Shown: positions 7,107-16,290, counted from the first letter of the stretch. The stretch is DNA of 64,000 nt from Streptomyces longisporoflavus (GCF_014649775.1 NZ_BMTR01000014.1:186001-250000), one strand, 5' to 3'. Numbers and translations are program-made. The notes: generated by a model not told the origin, from the sequence alone.

Positions 7107-8957
7107 ATGAGCGACTTGGGTGCGGGTGCAGTGGATACGTCGGGTGCGAGTGCGGGCGAGGGCGCGGGCGATGGCGTCGGGATGCCGGACTGGGAGAAGC
7201 GGTTCCGTGCGCCGCGGGTGTCGCTGCCCGACTGGGCCGAGGACGCCCCTGACCGCTCCCTCTTCGTGTCGAACGCGACGGGGACGTACGAGCTGTACGC
7301 ATGGGACCGCGCCACCGGCGAGCAGCGCCAGGTGACCGACCGGCCGAACGGCACGACGGACGGCCTCCTCTCGCCGGACGGCGAGTGGATCTGGTGGTTC
7401 AACGACACGGACGGCGACGAATTCGGCGTATGGATGCGCCAGCTCTTCTCGGGCGGCGGCACGGACGAGCCCGCGGTGGCGGGCCTCGAAGCCTCGTATC
7501 CGGCGGGCATCGCCCTCGCGCGGGACGGTCGGATGTCGGTCGTCGGCCGCTCCACGGACGAGGACGGCTCGACGATCCATGTCGTACGAGCGCCGGGCGC
7601 CGACCCCGTCGAGATCTACCGCCACCGCGAGTCCGCGGGCGTCGGCGACCTCTCCCACGACGGCTCGCTGATCGCCGTCGAGCACACGGAGCACGGCGAC
7701 GCGATGCACTCCACCCTCCGGGTGATCAGGCCGGACGGCTCGACGGTCGCCGAGCTGGACGACACCGAGGGCGGCACGGTCGAGCTGGGCCTCGAAGTCC
7801 TCGGCTTCGCGCCGGTCGCCGGGGACACGCGGCTGCTCGTCGGCCATCAGCGGCGCGGCCGCTGGGAGCCGATGGTGTGGGACGTGGCCTCGGGCAAGGA
7901 GACGGACCTGGCGCTCGACCTGCCGGGCGACGTGAGCGCCGAGTGGTATCCGGACGGCTCCGCCCTGCTCATCGCGCACAGCTTCGAGGCCCGCAGCGAG
8001 CTGTTCCGGTACGTGTTCGCCTCCAGTGAGCTGATCGAGATCGAGACGCCCGCGGGCTCGGTGTCGGGAGCGACGGCACGGCCGGACGGCAGCGTGGAGT
8101 ACCTGTGGTCGTCGGCCGCCGAGCCGCCGGTCGTGCGCTCGACGTCGGGCGGCGTCGTGCTCGACCCGCCCGGCATGAAGGCCCCGGCCTCCGTGCCGGT
8201 CGAGGACGTCTGGGTGGAGGGCCCCGGCGGCCGGGTCCACGCCCTCGTACAGAAGCCGGCAGGGACGACGGGACCGCTCCCCACGGTCTTCGAGATCCAC
8301 GGCGGCCCGACGTGGCACGACAGCGACGCGTTCGCGGCGGGCCCCGCGGCCTGGGTGGACCACGGTTATGCGGTGGTCCGCGTCAACTACCGCGGCTCGA
8401 CGGGGTATGGCCGCGAGTGGACGGACGCCCTCAAGCACCGGGTCGGCCTGATCGAGCTGGAGGACATCGCGGCGGTGCGGGAGTGGGCGGTGACGTCGGG
8501 CCTCGCGGACCCGGCCCGCATCGTCCTGGCCGGCGGCTCCTGGGGCGGGTATCTCACGCTGCTCGGCGTCGGCACCCAGCCCGACGCATGGGCGCTCGGC
8601 CTGGCCGCGGTCCCCGTCGCGGACTACGTGACGGCGTACCACGACGAGATGGAGGCCCTGAAGGCCATGGACCGCACCCTCCTCGGCGGTACGCCCGAGG
8701 AGGTCCCCGAGCGCTTCGAGGCCTCGTCCCCGCTGACGTACGTGGACGCGGTCAAGGCCCCGGTCTACATCTCCGCGGGCGTGAACGACCCGCGCTGCCC
8801 GATCCGCCAGATCGACAACTACGTGGACCGGCTCAAGGCCCGCGGGGCGGTGCACGAGGTGTACCGCTACGACGCGGGGCACGGCTCGCTCGTCGTGGAC
8901 GAGCGGATCAAGCAGGTGCGCCTGGAGCTGGACTTCACCGAGCGGCACCTCCGCTAG
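7107..8957 (+). CDS. S9 family prolyl oligopeptidase-type serine peptidase
   Basis: The protein is 616 residues with an N-terminal beta-propeller region (repeats of DGS/SPDG type) and a C-terminal alpha/beta hydrolase domain. The catalytic triad is visible: Ser478 in GGSWGGY, Asp561 in GVNDPRCP and His592 in DAGHGSL. The family cleaves short peptides, mostly in the cytoplasm; no signal peptide is seen. The start could be ATG 7107 or the later ATG 7182, where conservation appears to begin (MPDWEKRF). A Gly/Ala-rich stretch lies between the two. Confidence 0.92.
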   Translation: MSDLGAGAVDTSGASAGEGAGDGVGMPDWEKRFRAPRVSLPDWAEDAPDRSLFVSNATGTYELYAWDRATGEQRQVTDRPNGTTDGLLSPDGEWIWWFNDTDGDEFGVWMRQLFSGGGTDEPAVAGLEASYPAGIALARDGRMSVVGRSTDEDGSTIHVVRAPGADPVEIYRHRESAGVGDLSHDGSLIAVEHTEHGDAMHSTLRVIRPDGSTVAELDDTEGGTVELGLEVLGFAPVAGDTRLLVGHQRRGRWEPMVWDVASGKETDLALDLPGDVSAEWYPDGSALLIAHSFEARSELFRYVFASSELIEIETPAGSVSGATARPDGSVEYLWSSAAEPPVVRSTSGGVVLDPPGMKAPASVPVEDVWVEGPGGRVHALVQKPAGTTGPLPTVFEIHGGPTWHDSDAFAAGPAAWVDHGYAVVRVNYRGSTGYGREWTDALKHRVGLIELEDIAAVREWAVTSGLADPARIVLAGGSWGGYLTLLGVGTQPDAWALGLAAVPVADYVTAYHDEMEALKAMDRTLLGGTPEEVPERFEASSPLTYVDAVKAPVYISAGVNDPRCPIRQIDNYVDRLKARGAVHEVYRYDAGHGSLVVDERIKQVRLELDFTERHLR

Positions 8958-8991
8958 CCGTCGCCCTCGCCGGCCGGACCGGCGGACCCAA

Positions 8992-9071
8992 CAGCAGGAA
9001 CCGGTACACACCCCGCGGCCCGTCTCCCGCAGGTGCCCCCGTACCGTGGGGGTGTGTACCGGTTCCTGCTG
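8992..9071. promoter_or_regulatory. Long inverted repeat spanning the SURF1 start codon
   Basis: Two perfect complementary 23-base arms (8992-9014 and 9049-9071) are separated by 34 bases. The left arm begins CAGCAGGAACCGG; the right arm contains the GTG start (9054) and the first codons of SURF1. Within the spacer TACCGT (9042-9047) lies six bases before the GTG, fitting a -10 box of a leaderless transcript. A read-through transcript from upstream would fold and hide the start codon. Confidence 0.75.
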
Positions 9072-9908
9072 ACGCCCCGATGGTGGGGGATCAACGTCTT
9101 CGTACTGCTGGCCATCCCCGTCTGCGTCTTCATGGGGTCGTGGCAGCTGGGGCGGTTCGAGGACCGCGTCGAGGCGCATGACGCCGCGCAGGCGCAGGCG
9201 GACGAGAAGGCATCGCCCGCGCAGTCGCGGGCGAAGGCCAGGCCGCTGGACTCGCTCCTCCCCGTGGACCAGGAGACGTCCGGGGAACGGGTGTCGGCCT
9301 CGGGCCGGTACGGAAAGCAACTGCTCGTCCCGGACCGGGAGTTGGACGACAGGTCCGGTTACTACGTCCTCACGCTCCTGCGCACCGACACCGGCAAGGA
9401 CCTGCCCGTCGTGCGCGGCTGGCTCCCCGGTGACGCGAACGCGGCGAAGGCCCCGGCCGCGCCCTCCGGCGAGGTCACCGTGACGGGCGCGCTCCAGGCC
9501 TCCGAGAGCCCCGGTTCCAACGGGGTCAGCGCGGCGGGAGGGCTGCCGTCCGGTCAGCTCGGCGCCATCAGCGCGGCCTCCCTGGTGAACGTGGTCCCTG
9601 GCGATGTGTACGACGCCTGGGTCACCCTGGACAAGGGTGACTCCGGGATGAAGGCGGTCCCGGCGACCGCACCGGAGAATTCCGGGCTCGACCTCAAGGC
9701 CTTCCAGAACCTCGGCTACACCGGTGAGTGGTTCGTCTTCGCGGGCTTCGTGGTCTTCATGTGGTTCCGGCTGTTCCGGCGGGAGCGGGAGTTCGCCCGT
9801 GACGCCGCCCTCGGACTACTGCCGGAGGAGTCAACGCCGGAGGCTACGGCAGACGGGCCGGAGGCTACGGCAGACGGGCCGGATGCCCGCCATCCAGCCC
9901 GCCCGTAG
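9054..9908 (+). CDS. SURF1 family cytochrome oxidase assembly protein
   Basis: The 284-residue protein starts at GTG 9054 (MYRFLLTPRWWG). The first membrane helix is at residues 10-30 (GINVFVLLAIPVCVFMGSWQ) with the family signature GxWQLxR, and a second helix is near residues 225-243 (WFVFAGFVVFMWFRLF). The domain between them is extracytoplasmic. SURF1 assists maturation of the aa3-type terminal oxidase. The C-terminal tail has a direct repeat (EATADGP twice) encoded by a 21-base DNA repeat. I chose the GTG rather than the upstream ATG at 9033 because the family begins at MYRFL. Confidence 0.92.
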   Translation: MYRFLLTPRWWGINVFVLLAIPVCVFMGSWQLGRFEDRVEAHDAAQAQADEKASPAQSRAKARPLDSLLPVDQETSGERVSASGRYGKQLLVPDRELDDRSGYYVLTLLRTDTGKDLPVVRGWLPGDANAAKAPAAPSGEVTVTGALQASESPGSNGVSAAGGLPSGQLGAISAASLVNVVPGDVYDAWVTLDKGDSGMKAVPATAPENSGLDLKAFQNLGYTGEWFVFAGFVVFMWFRLFRREREFARDAALGLLPEESTPEATADGPEATADGPDARHPARP

Positions 9909-9968
9909 CCCGTAGCCCGCACCGCAGGCCGCAGTAGAACGCCGCCGGCTACGGAAGAAAGCCGTCGG

Positions 9969-11279
9969 CTACGACGCCGACAGCATCCCCGTCCGGTAAA
10001 CCGTCCCCGCACACGCGTTGGTGATCGTCGCGCCCGCAGCGGGCGAGCCCTCCGGTGCCACCAGGGACACCGTCACTCCGCCTTCGACGACGCCGCCGTC
10101 CTCGCGGACCATCTGCGGCACGGTGTTGTCCGGCGTTCCGCCCTCCGAGCCCCCGCCTTCGGTGGGCGACGGGTCGGGAGAAGGCTCACCGCTGTCGGTC
10201 GGACACCCCTCGGACGGCACCCAGGCGAACTTCACCTCGTACGCCGCCCCCGGTGCGAGGACCAGCGAGCTGACCGCCTGGGACGGGTCCGGCAGGCCCG
10301 TGGCCGCGTCGCCCGCCACATGGTCGACGACGCCGATCTTCGCGGGATCGGCCGCCCCCGTGGTCGACGTGCTCACGCTGCCCGCGGCGCTGACCGTGCA
10401 GGTGCTCCCGGAGACGTTGGCGATCCGGAAGGTGCCGTACACCTTGCCGTCCGCCTCTGCCGGCCCCGCGCTACCGCTCGCGTTGCCGAGCTGGTCCACC
10501 GCACAGGCGGGCGAGTCGGCGGATTCCGTACCCGCCGGGTCGGGGCCACCTGTCGCGCCGTCGCTGGCCGCACCCTTCCCCTTGCCGTCCTTCTTGTCCT
10601 TCTTGTCTTTCTTGTCCTTGGACTTAGAGGGGCTGGAGCCGCTGCTCTCGCCCTTCTCGCCACCGCCGGGACCCTTGCCCTCGCCGGAGCCGCCCTGCGT
10701 CTGCTCGCTGTTGCCCGCTATCGACGGCCGGTCGTCCGCGCCGCTGCCGGAGTTCGTGACGTGCACGAGAGCGGGGATGGCGGTGCCGATGAAGAGCGCG
10801 GCGGCTGCCATACCGACCACGGCCTGACGCTTGCGCGCCCGCCGCGCGGGCACCGCGTGCCGCAGCCGCTCCAGGGCGTGGTCGTTCGGCTCGATCTCCT
10901 GGACGGCCGAACGCATCATCCGGCGCAGCGCCAGCTCGTCGGACTCCTCGCCGCCCCCGCCCCCGCCTCCGCCGAAGACGCCTTCGAACGCGGACGCGGT
11001 CGTGGTCTCGGACGCGGATTCGGACTCGGCGGACTCGGACTCGGCGGGCTCGGACTCCGCAGACGCGGACTCCACAGGCTCGCCCCCCTGCTCGCCCGGA
11101 GCAGCGTCCCGCTCCCCCAGATCGCCCTGCTCGCCGTGGCCGTGCTTCACAGTTCCGTCCCCAGCATGCTGCTCAAACTCGGCGTTCTCGTCGCGCTCAA
11201 GCGCATCGCGCCCACGCTCCTCACGCTCACGCGCATCGCGCTCACGCCCGTAATCGTGTTCGTGCTCGTGCCCGCTCAT
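9969..11279 (-). CDS. Membrane-anchored acidic protein, probable partner of the SigE-family sigma factor
   Basis: The 436-residue product has four parts: a highly charged N-terminus (His, Glu, Arg, Asp), a Ser-Glu repeat and poly-Gly segment, a short conserved helix region (ALRRMMRSAVQEIEPNDHALERLRHAV), and one membrane helix at about residues 150-172. An exported Ser/Gly/Lys-rich linker and a C-terminal domain with conserved Cys follow. It overlaps the sigma-factor gene by four bases (ATGA), a layout common for sigma/anti-sigma pairs. A recognisable zinc anti-sigma domain is not visible, so the anti-sigma role is inference from context and topology. Confidence 0.65.
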   Translation of the reverse strand: MSGHEHEHDYGRERDAREREERGRDALERDENAEFEQHAGDGTVKHGHGEQGDLGERDAAPGEQGGEPVESASAESEPAESESAESESASETTTASAFEGVFGGGGGGGGEESDELALRRMMRSAVQEIEPNDHALERLRHAVPARRARKRQAVVGMAAAALFIGTAIPALVHVTNSGSGADDRPSIAGNSEQTQGGSGEGKGPGGGEKGESSGSSPSKSKDKKDKKDKKDGKGKGAASDGATGGPDPAGTESADSPACAVDQLGNASGSAGPAEADGKVYGTFRIANVSGSTCTVSAAGSVSTSTTGAADPAKIGVVDHVAGDAATGLPDPSQAVSSLVLAPGAAYEVKFAWVPSEGCPTDSGEPSPDPSPTEGGGSEGGTPDNTVPQMVREDGGVVEGGVTVSLVAPEGSPAAGATITNACAGTVYRTGMLSAS

Positions 11280-11935
11280 GCCGGTGCCTCCATGGCGACC
11301 CGCAGAGCCGCGATCCCCCGCGATCCGTACGCCTTCACCGACCCGAGCGATATGCCCAGGGTCTCGGCCACCTGCGCCTCGGTCATGTCCGCGAAGTACC
11401 GCAGGACCAGGACCTCGCGCTGGCGGCGCTGGAGACCACGCATGGCCTTGATCAGCTCGTCCCGCTCCAGGAGGTCGTACGCCCCCTCCTCCGCGCTCGC
11501 CATGTCCGGCATCGGCTTCGAGAGGAGCTTGAGGCCGAGAATCCGGCGCCGCAACGCGGACCGCGAGAGGTTCACGACGGTCTGCCGCAGATAGGCGAGG
11601 GTCTTCTCCGGGTCCCGCACGCGTTTGCGCGCCGAGTGCACCCGGATGAACGCCTCCTGCACGACGTCCTCGCATGAGGCCGTGTCATCGAGAAGCAGCG
11701 CCGCAAGCCCGAGGAGCGACCTGTAGTGGGCGCGGTAGGTCTCGGTCAGGTGGTCGACTGTGGTGCCCGCGCTCATCGTCTCCTCAGCGCCCTCGCGCTG
11801 CGTGGGGATGCGGGCCGATCTCGTGGTGGGCATGGGGGCGATCACCGGCATGCCGGCGGGCGCACGGGGACGGCGAGGCGGACGCAGGAGCGCGCTCCTC
11901 GCCTGAACCGCTGTGAAATCGAGTACCTCTGCCAC
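11276..11935 (-). CDS. SigE-family ECF RNA polymerase sigma factor
   Basis: The 219-residue protein shows sigma region 2 (YRSLLGLAALLLDDTASCEDVVQEAFIRV, split here for brevity around residues 69-98) and region 4 at about residues 170-213 with LQRRQREVLVLRY and the helix-turn-helix AQVAETLGISLGSVKAY. It is an SigE-subfamily ECF factor. A 55-residue N-terminal extension precedes region 2; later ATG codons offer shorter starts, but I recall the extension as conserved in relatives. It is translationally coupled to the downstream membrane protein. Confidence 0.88.
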   Translation of the reverse strand: MAEVLDFTAVQARSALLRPPRRPRAPAGMPVIAPMPTTRSARIPTQREGAEETMSAGTTVDHLTETYRAHYRSLLGLAALLLDDTASCEDVVQEAFIRVHSARKRVRDPEKTLAYLRQTVVNLSRSALRRRILGLKLLSKPMPDMASAEEGAYDLLERDELIKAMRGLQRRQREVLVLRYFADMTEAQVAETLGISLGSVKAYGSRGIAALRVAMEAPA

Positions 11936-12296
11936 GCCTGTTGGACACGCTTACCCCCTGGAGGGTTGTACGCATCGCGCGGCGCGTTTGCGGCAGGCAT
12001 CGTCGCCATTGGTGACGATGCATCAAATGCCCCCATGCGTACCAGCTCTTCCCCTATGCCCAGTTTTCGCAGCGTTCAGGTCACACCCCTGGAGGGCGAT
12101 CGCAAAGACGCGCCCCGCCCAGCTGCCGGTTGCAGTGGACGGGGACGAATATTGCGAATCTTCGAACGCGGCAATGGTCCAGTTCAAGCGATCCTGGCCA
12201 CCAAGTTGGACACAGAACTTACACAGTTCGCACAAACGCTTTCATGCCGGGGACCATCCAGGCCCGGTCAGGCCCGGTCTATACCAGTCTGCCCCG
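11936..12296. other. Intergenic region between asd and the sigma-factor gene
   Basis: This 361-base stretch has no convincing gene. It is noticeably less GC-rich than its surroundings around 12150-12250. It contains a perfect hairpin or operator at 11997-12021 and two copies of CCCCTGGAGGG (about 11954 and 12086). It probably holds the sigma-factor promoter and the end of the lysC-asd transcript. Confidence 0.5.
11997..12021. promoter_or_regulatory. Palindrome upstream of the sigma-factor gene
   Basis: GCATCGTC (11997-12004) and GACGATGC (12014-12021) are perfect complements around a 9-base spacer. The site is 62-86 bases upstream of the sigma-factor start, in a suitable position for a repressor or activator site. 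Confidence 0.45.
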
Positions 12297-13352
12297 TCAA
12301 GAAGTGAACTCCCCCGCCACCAGCTCCGCGATCTGGACCGTGTTCAGGGCAGCCCCCTTGCGCAGGTTGTCCCCGCACACGAAGAGCTCCAGGGCGGTCG
12401 GATCGTCGAGCGCGCGCCGCACCCGCCCCACCCACGTGGGATCGGTCCCCACCACATCGGCGGGCGTCGGGAACTCCCCCGCGGCCGGATTGTCGAAGAG
12501 CACCACGCCCGGCGCGGTGGCCAGGATCTCCCGGGCCCGGTCCACCGTGACCTCGTCCTCGAAGCGCGCGTGGACGGTCAGCGAGTGCGTGGTCACGACC
12601 GGCACGCGTACGCACGTGGCCGCGATCTTCAGATCGGGAAGGCCGAGGATCTTGCGGGACTCGTCCCGCACCTTCATCTCCTCCGACGACCACCCGTCGT
12701 CCCGCAGCGTCCCGGCCCACGGCACCACGTTCAGCGCCACGGGCTCCGGGAAGGGACCGGTGTCGTCCCCGACGGCACGTCGTACGTCGCCGGGGCTGGT
12801 GCCGAGCTCCGAGCCGGCCACCAGCTGCATCTGCCGCCGCAACGTGTCCACACCATCGCGCCCCGCCCCGCTCACGGCCTGGTACGAGGAGACGATCAGC
12901 TCGCGCAGACCGAACTCGGCGTGCAGCGCGCCGACGGCCACGATCATCGAGAGGGTCGTGCAGTTGGGATTGGCGACGATGCCGCGCGGGCGTACGCGCG
13001 CGGCATGCGGATTGACCTCCGGGACGACCAGCGGCACGTCCGGGTCCATCCGGAAGGCGGCGGAGTTGTCCACGACGACGACGCCCTTGGAGGCCGCGAC
13101 GGGAGCCCACTGCTCGCTCACCTCGTCGGGCACGTCGAACATCGCCACGTCGACGCCGTCGAAGACGTCCTCGCCAAGCGCGAGGACCTCGACCTCCTCA
13201 CCGCGCACGGCCAGCTTCCGGCCGGCCGAGCGCGGTGAGGCCACGAGTCGGATCTCGCCCCAGATGTCGGCGTGTTGCGACAGGATCTGGAGCATGACCG
13301 CGCCGACGGCCCCGGTCGCTCCGACGACCGCGAGCGTCGGCTTTTTGGTCAT
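12297..13352 (-). CDS. asd: Aspartate-semialdehyde dehydrogenase
   Basis: The 351-residue enzyme reduces aspartyl phosphate to aspartate semialdehyde, the branch compound for lysine/diaminopimelate, threonine, methionine and isoleucine. It has the NADP-binding start LAVVGATGAVGAVML and the catalytic cysteine in VANPNCTT (near residue 134), with the later SYQAVSGAG and HSLTVHARFE segments of the family. Length is normal for the actinobacterial type. It overlaps lysC by four bases, so the two are cotranscribed and translationally coupled. Confidence 0.96.
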   Translation of the reverse strand: MTKKPTLAVVGATGAVGAVMLQILSQHADIWGEIRLVASPRSAGRKLAVRGEEVEVLALGEDVFDGVDVAMFDVPDEVSEQWAPVAASKGVVVVDNSAAFRMDPDVPLVVPEVNPHAARVRPRGIVANPNCTTLSMIVAVGALHAEFGLRELIVSSYQAVSGAGRDGVDTLRRQMQLVAGSELGTSPGDVRRAVGDDTGPFPEPVALNVVPWAGTLRDDGWSSEEMKVRDESRKILGLPDLKIAATCVRVPVVTTHSLTVHARFEDEVTVDRAREILATAPGVVLFDNPAAGEFPTPADVVGTDPTWVGRVRRALDDPTALELFVCGDNLRKGAALNTVQIAELVAGEFTS

Positions 13353-14620
13353 CGCCCGGTGCCCCCATAGACCACGGCCTCGTCCGTGTCGGAGTCGAGG
13401 CCGAAGGCGGTGTGCACGGCACGCACGGACTCGTTCGCGTCATCGGCGCGCGTCACGACCGAGATGCGGATCTCGGAGGTCGAGATCAGCTCGATGTTCA
13501 CGCCCGCGTCGCTGAGCGCCTCGAAGAAGGCGGCGGTGACGCCGGGGTTCGTCTTCATGCCCGCGCCGACCAGCGAGATCTTGGCGATCTGGTCGTCGTA
13601 GCGCAGGGAGTCGAAGCCGATGTCGGCGCGGGTCTTCTCCAGCGCGTCGATCGCCTTGCGGCCCTCGGTCTTGGGCAGCGTGAACGAGATGTCCGTAAGA
13701 CCGGTCGAGGCCGCCGACACGTTCTGGACGATCATGTCGATGTTGACCCCGGAGTCCGCGATGGCGCGGAAGATCGAGGCGGCCTCACCCGGCTTGTCCG
13801 GCACGCCGACGACCGTGATCTTGGCCTCCGAGGTGTCGTGCGCGACACCGGAGATGATGGCCTGCTCCACCTTGCGGTCCCCTTGCGGTTCGTTGCTGAC
13901 CCACGTGCCCTGCAGTCCCGAGAAGGACGAGCGGACGTGAATCGGGATGTTGTAACGGCGCGCGTACTCCACACAGCGGTGGAGCAGCACCTTGGACCCG
14001 GAGCTCGCGAGCTCCAGCATGTCCTCGAACGAGATCCAGTCGATCTTCCGGGCCTTCTTCACCACACGGGGGTCGGCGGTGAAGACGCCGTCCACGTCCG
14101 TGTAGATCTCGCAGACCTCGGCGTCGAGCGCGGCCGCGAGGGCGACAGCGGTCGTGTCGGATCCACCACGCCCGAGCGTGGTGATGTTCTTGCCCTCCTG
14201 GCTGACACCCTGGAATCCGGCGACGATGGCGATGTTGCCCTCGTCGATCGAGTTCCGGATTCGGCCCGGCGTGACATCGATGATCCGCGCTTTGTTGTGG
14301 ACGGAGTCGGTGATGACACCCGCCTGGCTGCCCGTGAACGACTGGGCCGCGTGACCCAGGTTTTTGATCGCCATGGCAAGAAGTGCCATGGAGATCCGCT
14401 CCCCGGCGGTCAGCAGCATGTCGAATTCACGCCCGGCAGGAATCGGGGATACCTGTCCGGCAAGATCGATCAACTCATCCGTCGTGTCACCCATGGCGGA
14501 CACCACGACAACGACCTGATGGCCGTTCTTCTTGGCGTCGACAATCCTCTTGGCGACCCGCTTGATGCCCTCGGCATCGGCTACGGAGGAGCCTCCGTAC
14601 TTCTGCACGACAAGGCTCAC
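13349..14620 (-). CDS. lysC: Aspartate kinase (alpha chain; probable internal beta start)
   Basis: The 423-residue protein opens with the kinase signature VQKYGGSSV, contains FTGSQAGV and the Thr/Asp-rich ATP site TLGRGGSDTTA, and ends with two ACT domains (SEAKITVVGVPDKPG and KISLVGAGM). It phosphorylates aspartate and is classically feedback-regulated by lysine plus threonine. A GTG at 13870 (residue 251), preceded by AAGGGG, sits exactly where the family uses an internal start to make the beta subunit from the ACT region. It leads the lysC-asd operon. Confidence 0.95.
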   Translation of the reverse strand: MSLVVQKYGGSSVADAEGIKRVAKRIVDAKKNGHQVVVVVSAMGDTTDELIDLAGQVSPIPAGREFDMLLTAGERISMALLAMAIKNLGHAAQSFTGSQAGVITDSVHNKARIIDVTPGRIRNSIDEGNIAIVAGFQGVSQEGKNITTLGRGGSDTTAVALAAALDAEVCEIYTDVDGVFTADPRVVKKARKIDWISFEDMLELASSGSKVLLHRCVEYARRYNIPIHVRSSFSGLQGTWVSNEPQGDRKVEQAIISGVAHDTSEAKITVVGVPDKPGEAASIFRAIADSGVNIDMIVQNVSAASTGLTDISFTLPKTEGRKAIDALEKTRADIGFDSLRYDDQIAKISLVGAGMKTNPGVTAAFFEALSDAGVNIELISTSEIRISVVTRADDANESVRAVHTAFGLDSDTDEAVVYGGTGR

Positions 14621-14911
14621 GTGCGCTCCTCGCTCAGTCCGTCTCTTACCGCACTGCTGCGGTCGGCTCAGTCTAACGAGCGGCCGAAATTCGCCTCGCT
14701 GATATCACATGGTGAGATGTCCCGCCCACCAGGTGATCATCGCCGGGCATACGCCCCGCTGCTCGGGACGTACGTTCCGACCGCTCGGCTTGGCACATGC
14801 CCGTTTGCCCGTGGGCCACTCCGGAAAGTGGGGCGGGTCACAGGTCTCACAGGTTCCGTGGCCCCCGTGTTCCCTGGCCTCAGCCCGCGTAGTCCTCGGG
14901 TTTCCCGGTGT
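14621..14911. other. lysC upstream region
   Basis: These 291 bases have no gene I can support. A small hairpin, ACCGCA-CTGC-TGCGGT (14648-14663), lies 28 bases before lysC and could form in its leader. The remainder holds the lysC promoter and the downstream end of the convergently placed helix-turn-helix gene. Confidence 0.4.
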
Positions 14912-16021
14912 TCAGTCGGTCGGTACGCCACCGCGCCCCACCGGAAGCCCCGCCGCGCGCCGCAGCTCCGCCACGCGCTCGGTGACGTCCACTACGGCGT
15001 CCTCCGCTGCGGCGTCGTCCGCTGCGGGGCGGGGGCGGGCGAGGAACGTGTCCGGGATGGGGGCGGCCCGCCGGGCTTCCGCCGCCGCGTCCGCCTCGCA
15101 CTGCTCGCAGCCGCAGGACTCCGTCTCGGCCCGGCACTCGACGCAGATGCCCTTGATCAACTTCACGGACGTCTCGGGCTCTTCGCAGAGCCCGCAGACC
15201 ATGACGGCACGGGTGACGCGGACGCGGCCACGGGTCTTGGGGTTCGGCTTGGGAGGCATCTTGCTCTCCAATCGGGTACGGGCGAGACCGCCCGGGTTGG
15301 TGACGGTGGACGGAAGCCCGCTGGTGAGGGCGAAGGTGATGTCCTGCGCAGTGGCCCCGCGCTCCAACCACTCCGCCGCCCGCGACTCCAACTGCTTGCA
15401 CTCCCCCTCGGAGAGGGCCATGCGCCGGTCGGCGGCGCGGAGGCTCGCGAGGGCGCGGTAGGCGGGGGTTTCGGCGTGCTCGGGGTCCCCCGGGGCCCCG
15501 GCGTTCTCGGTGGGCGGGGCGGCGTCCGACTCCGGGGTCGGCTCCGGCTCCGGGGTCGGCTTCGGCTCGGGGGTCGGCTCCTCGGCGCGGGCGAGACCGG
15601 ACCGGTGGTCGTGCGTGACGTCCTGCCCGTGCCGGGCGCGGGCGAACTCGGCCCACCACTCCTCTGACCAGCGGATACGCGACCAGTACGTACGGGTGAC
15701 CCAGCGCATCGAGCTGTCCTCGACGGTGAGGTGCTCCTTGATCCACCGGAGATGCCCGGCCTCGGTCAGCCGCCGCAGGGAAGTGCGGATGGCCTGCTGG
15801 CCGTACAGGGGATGGACTGCGGCAAGGTCCTTGTAGCCCATCGCCGCGCCGTCTTCCAGATGATCGACGAAGAAGGCGATATCGGCGTCACGCGGATGCA
15901 GATGCGCGAAATCCGCGTCCGTGTGCGGTTCTTCGTCATCCGCAAGGCGCTTCCCGTAGCCCGTTTTGGCCATGGGGTGGGACGGGGAGGGCAGGACAGG
16001 ATTACGCTTGACGTAAGTCAC
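14912..16021 (-). CDS. Helix-turn-helix protein with C-terminal cysteine cluster
   Basis: The 369-residue protein starts at GTG 16021 with a GAAGG upstream; the ATG at residue 17 (MAKTGYGKRL) is an alternative. Residues 45-110 (GYKDLAAVHPLYGQQAIRTSLRRLTEAGHL) look like a winged-helix replication-initiation or MarR-like DNA-binding domain. A Pro-Glu repeat (PTPEPKPTPEPEPTPE) follows. The C-terminal region has a Cys-rich knuckle (CGLCEEP, GICVEC, CGCEQC) that may bind zinc. Such proteins occur widely in Streptomyces without an established role. It stands alone, with regulation unknown. Confidence 0.7.
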   Translation of the reverse strand: MTYVKRNPVLPSPSHPMAKTGYGKRLADDEEPHTDADFAHLHPRDADIAFFVDHLEDGAAMGYKDLAAVHPLYGQQAIRTSLRRLTEAGHLRWIKEHLTVEDSSMRWVTRTYWSRIRWSEEWWAEFARARHGQDVTHDHRSGLARAEEPTPEPKPTPEPEPTPESDAAPPTENAGAPGDPEHAETPAYRALASLRAADRRMALSEGECKQLESRAAEWLERGATAQDITFALTSGLPSTVTNPGGLARTRLESKMPPKPNPKTRGRVRVTRAVMVCGLCEEPETSVKLIKGICVECRAETESCGCEQCEADAAAEARRAAPIPDTFLARPRPAADDAAAEDAVVDVTERVAELRRAAGLPVGRGGVPTD

Positions 16022-16187
16022 GGTCGACCTTCATTCGATCCGTAGAACTAGGCCCCGGGTTTGGTGTTGGCGCACCGCCGGGGCTGTTCTATTGCCGCGA
16101 ACGTAGGCCGCCTTTACGCTGCGGCGCAAGCTGACTACGGAACGTCACTCTTGAGGGTGACGACCAGCTCAACTCCCCTTTCGGGCC

Positions 16188-16217
16188 GGTTGGTTGGTTT
16201 CTACCTACCTACCAACC
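16188..16217. repeat. Tetranucleotide-repeat hairpin
   Basis: GGTTGGTTGG at 16188 is followed by CTACCTACCTACCAACC, so GGTTGGT (16188-16194) pairs with ACCAACC (16211-16217). It is downstream of the DUF397 gene on the minus strand and upstream of the helix-turn-helix gene. It is probably a weak terminator, or a slippage-prone simple repeat. Confidence 0.45.
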
Positions 16218-16290
16218 CAACCCAGGGAGGAGCTCGGGACTCGGGGTCCGGGGCCCGGGGCTCGGAGCTTGAGCTCCGGGGTGAACTGCT

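Noticed and set aside
12023..12235. Minus-strand 70-residue frame starting MCELCKFC
   Set aside because: The Cys motif is attractive but the frame has no ribosome site, ordinary composition for non-coding sequence, and overlaps the likely promoter region.
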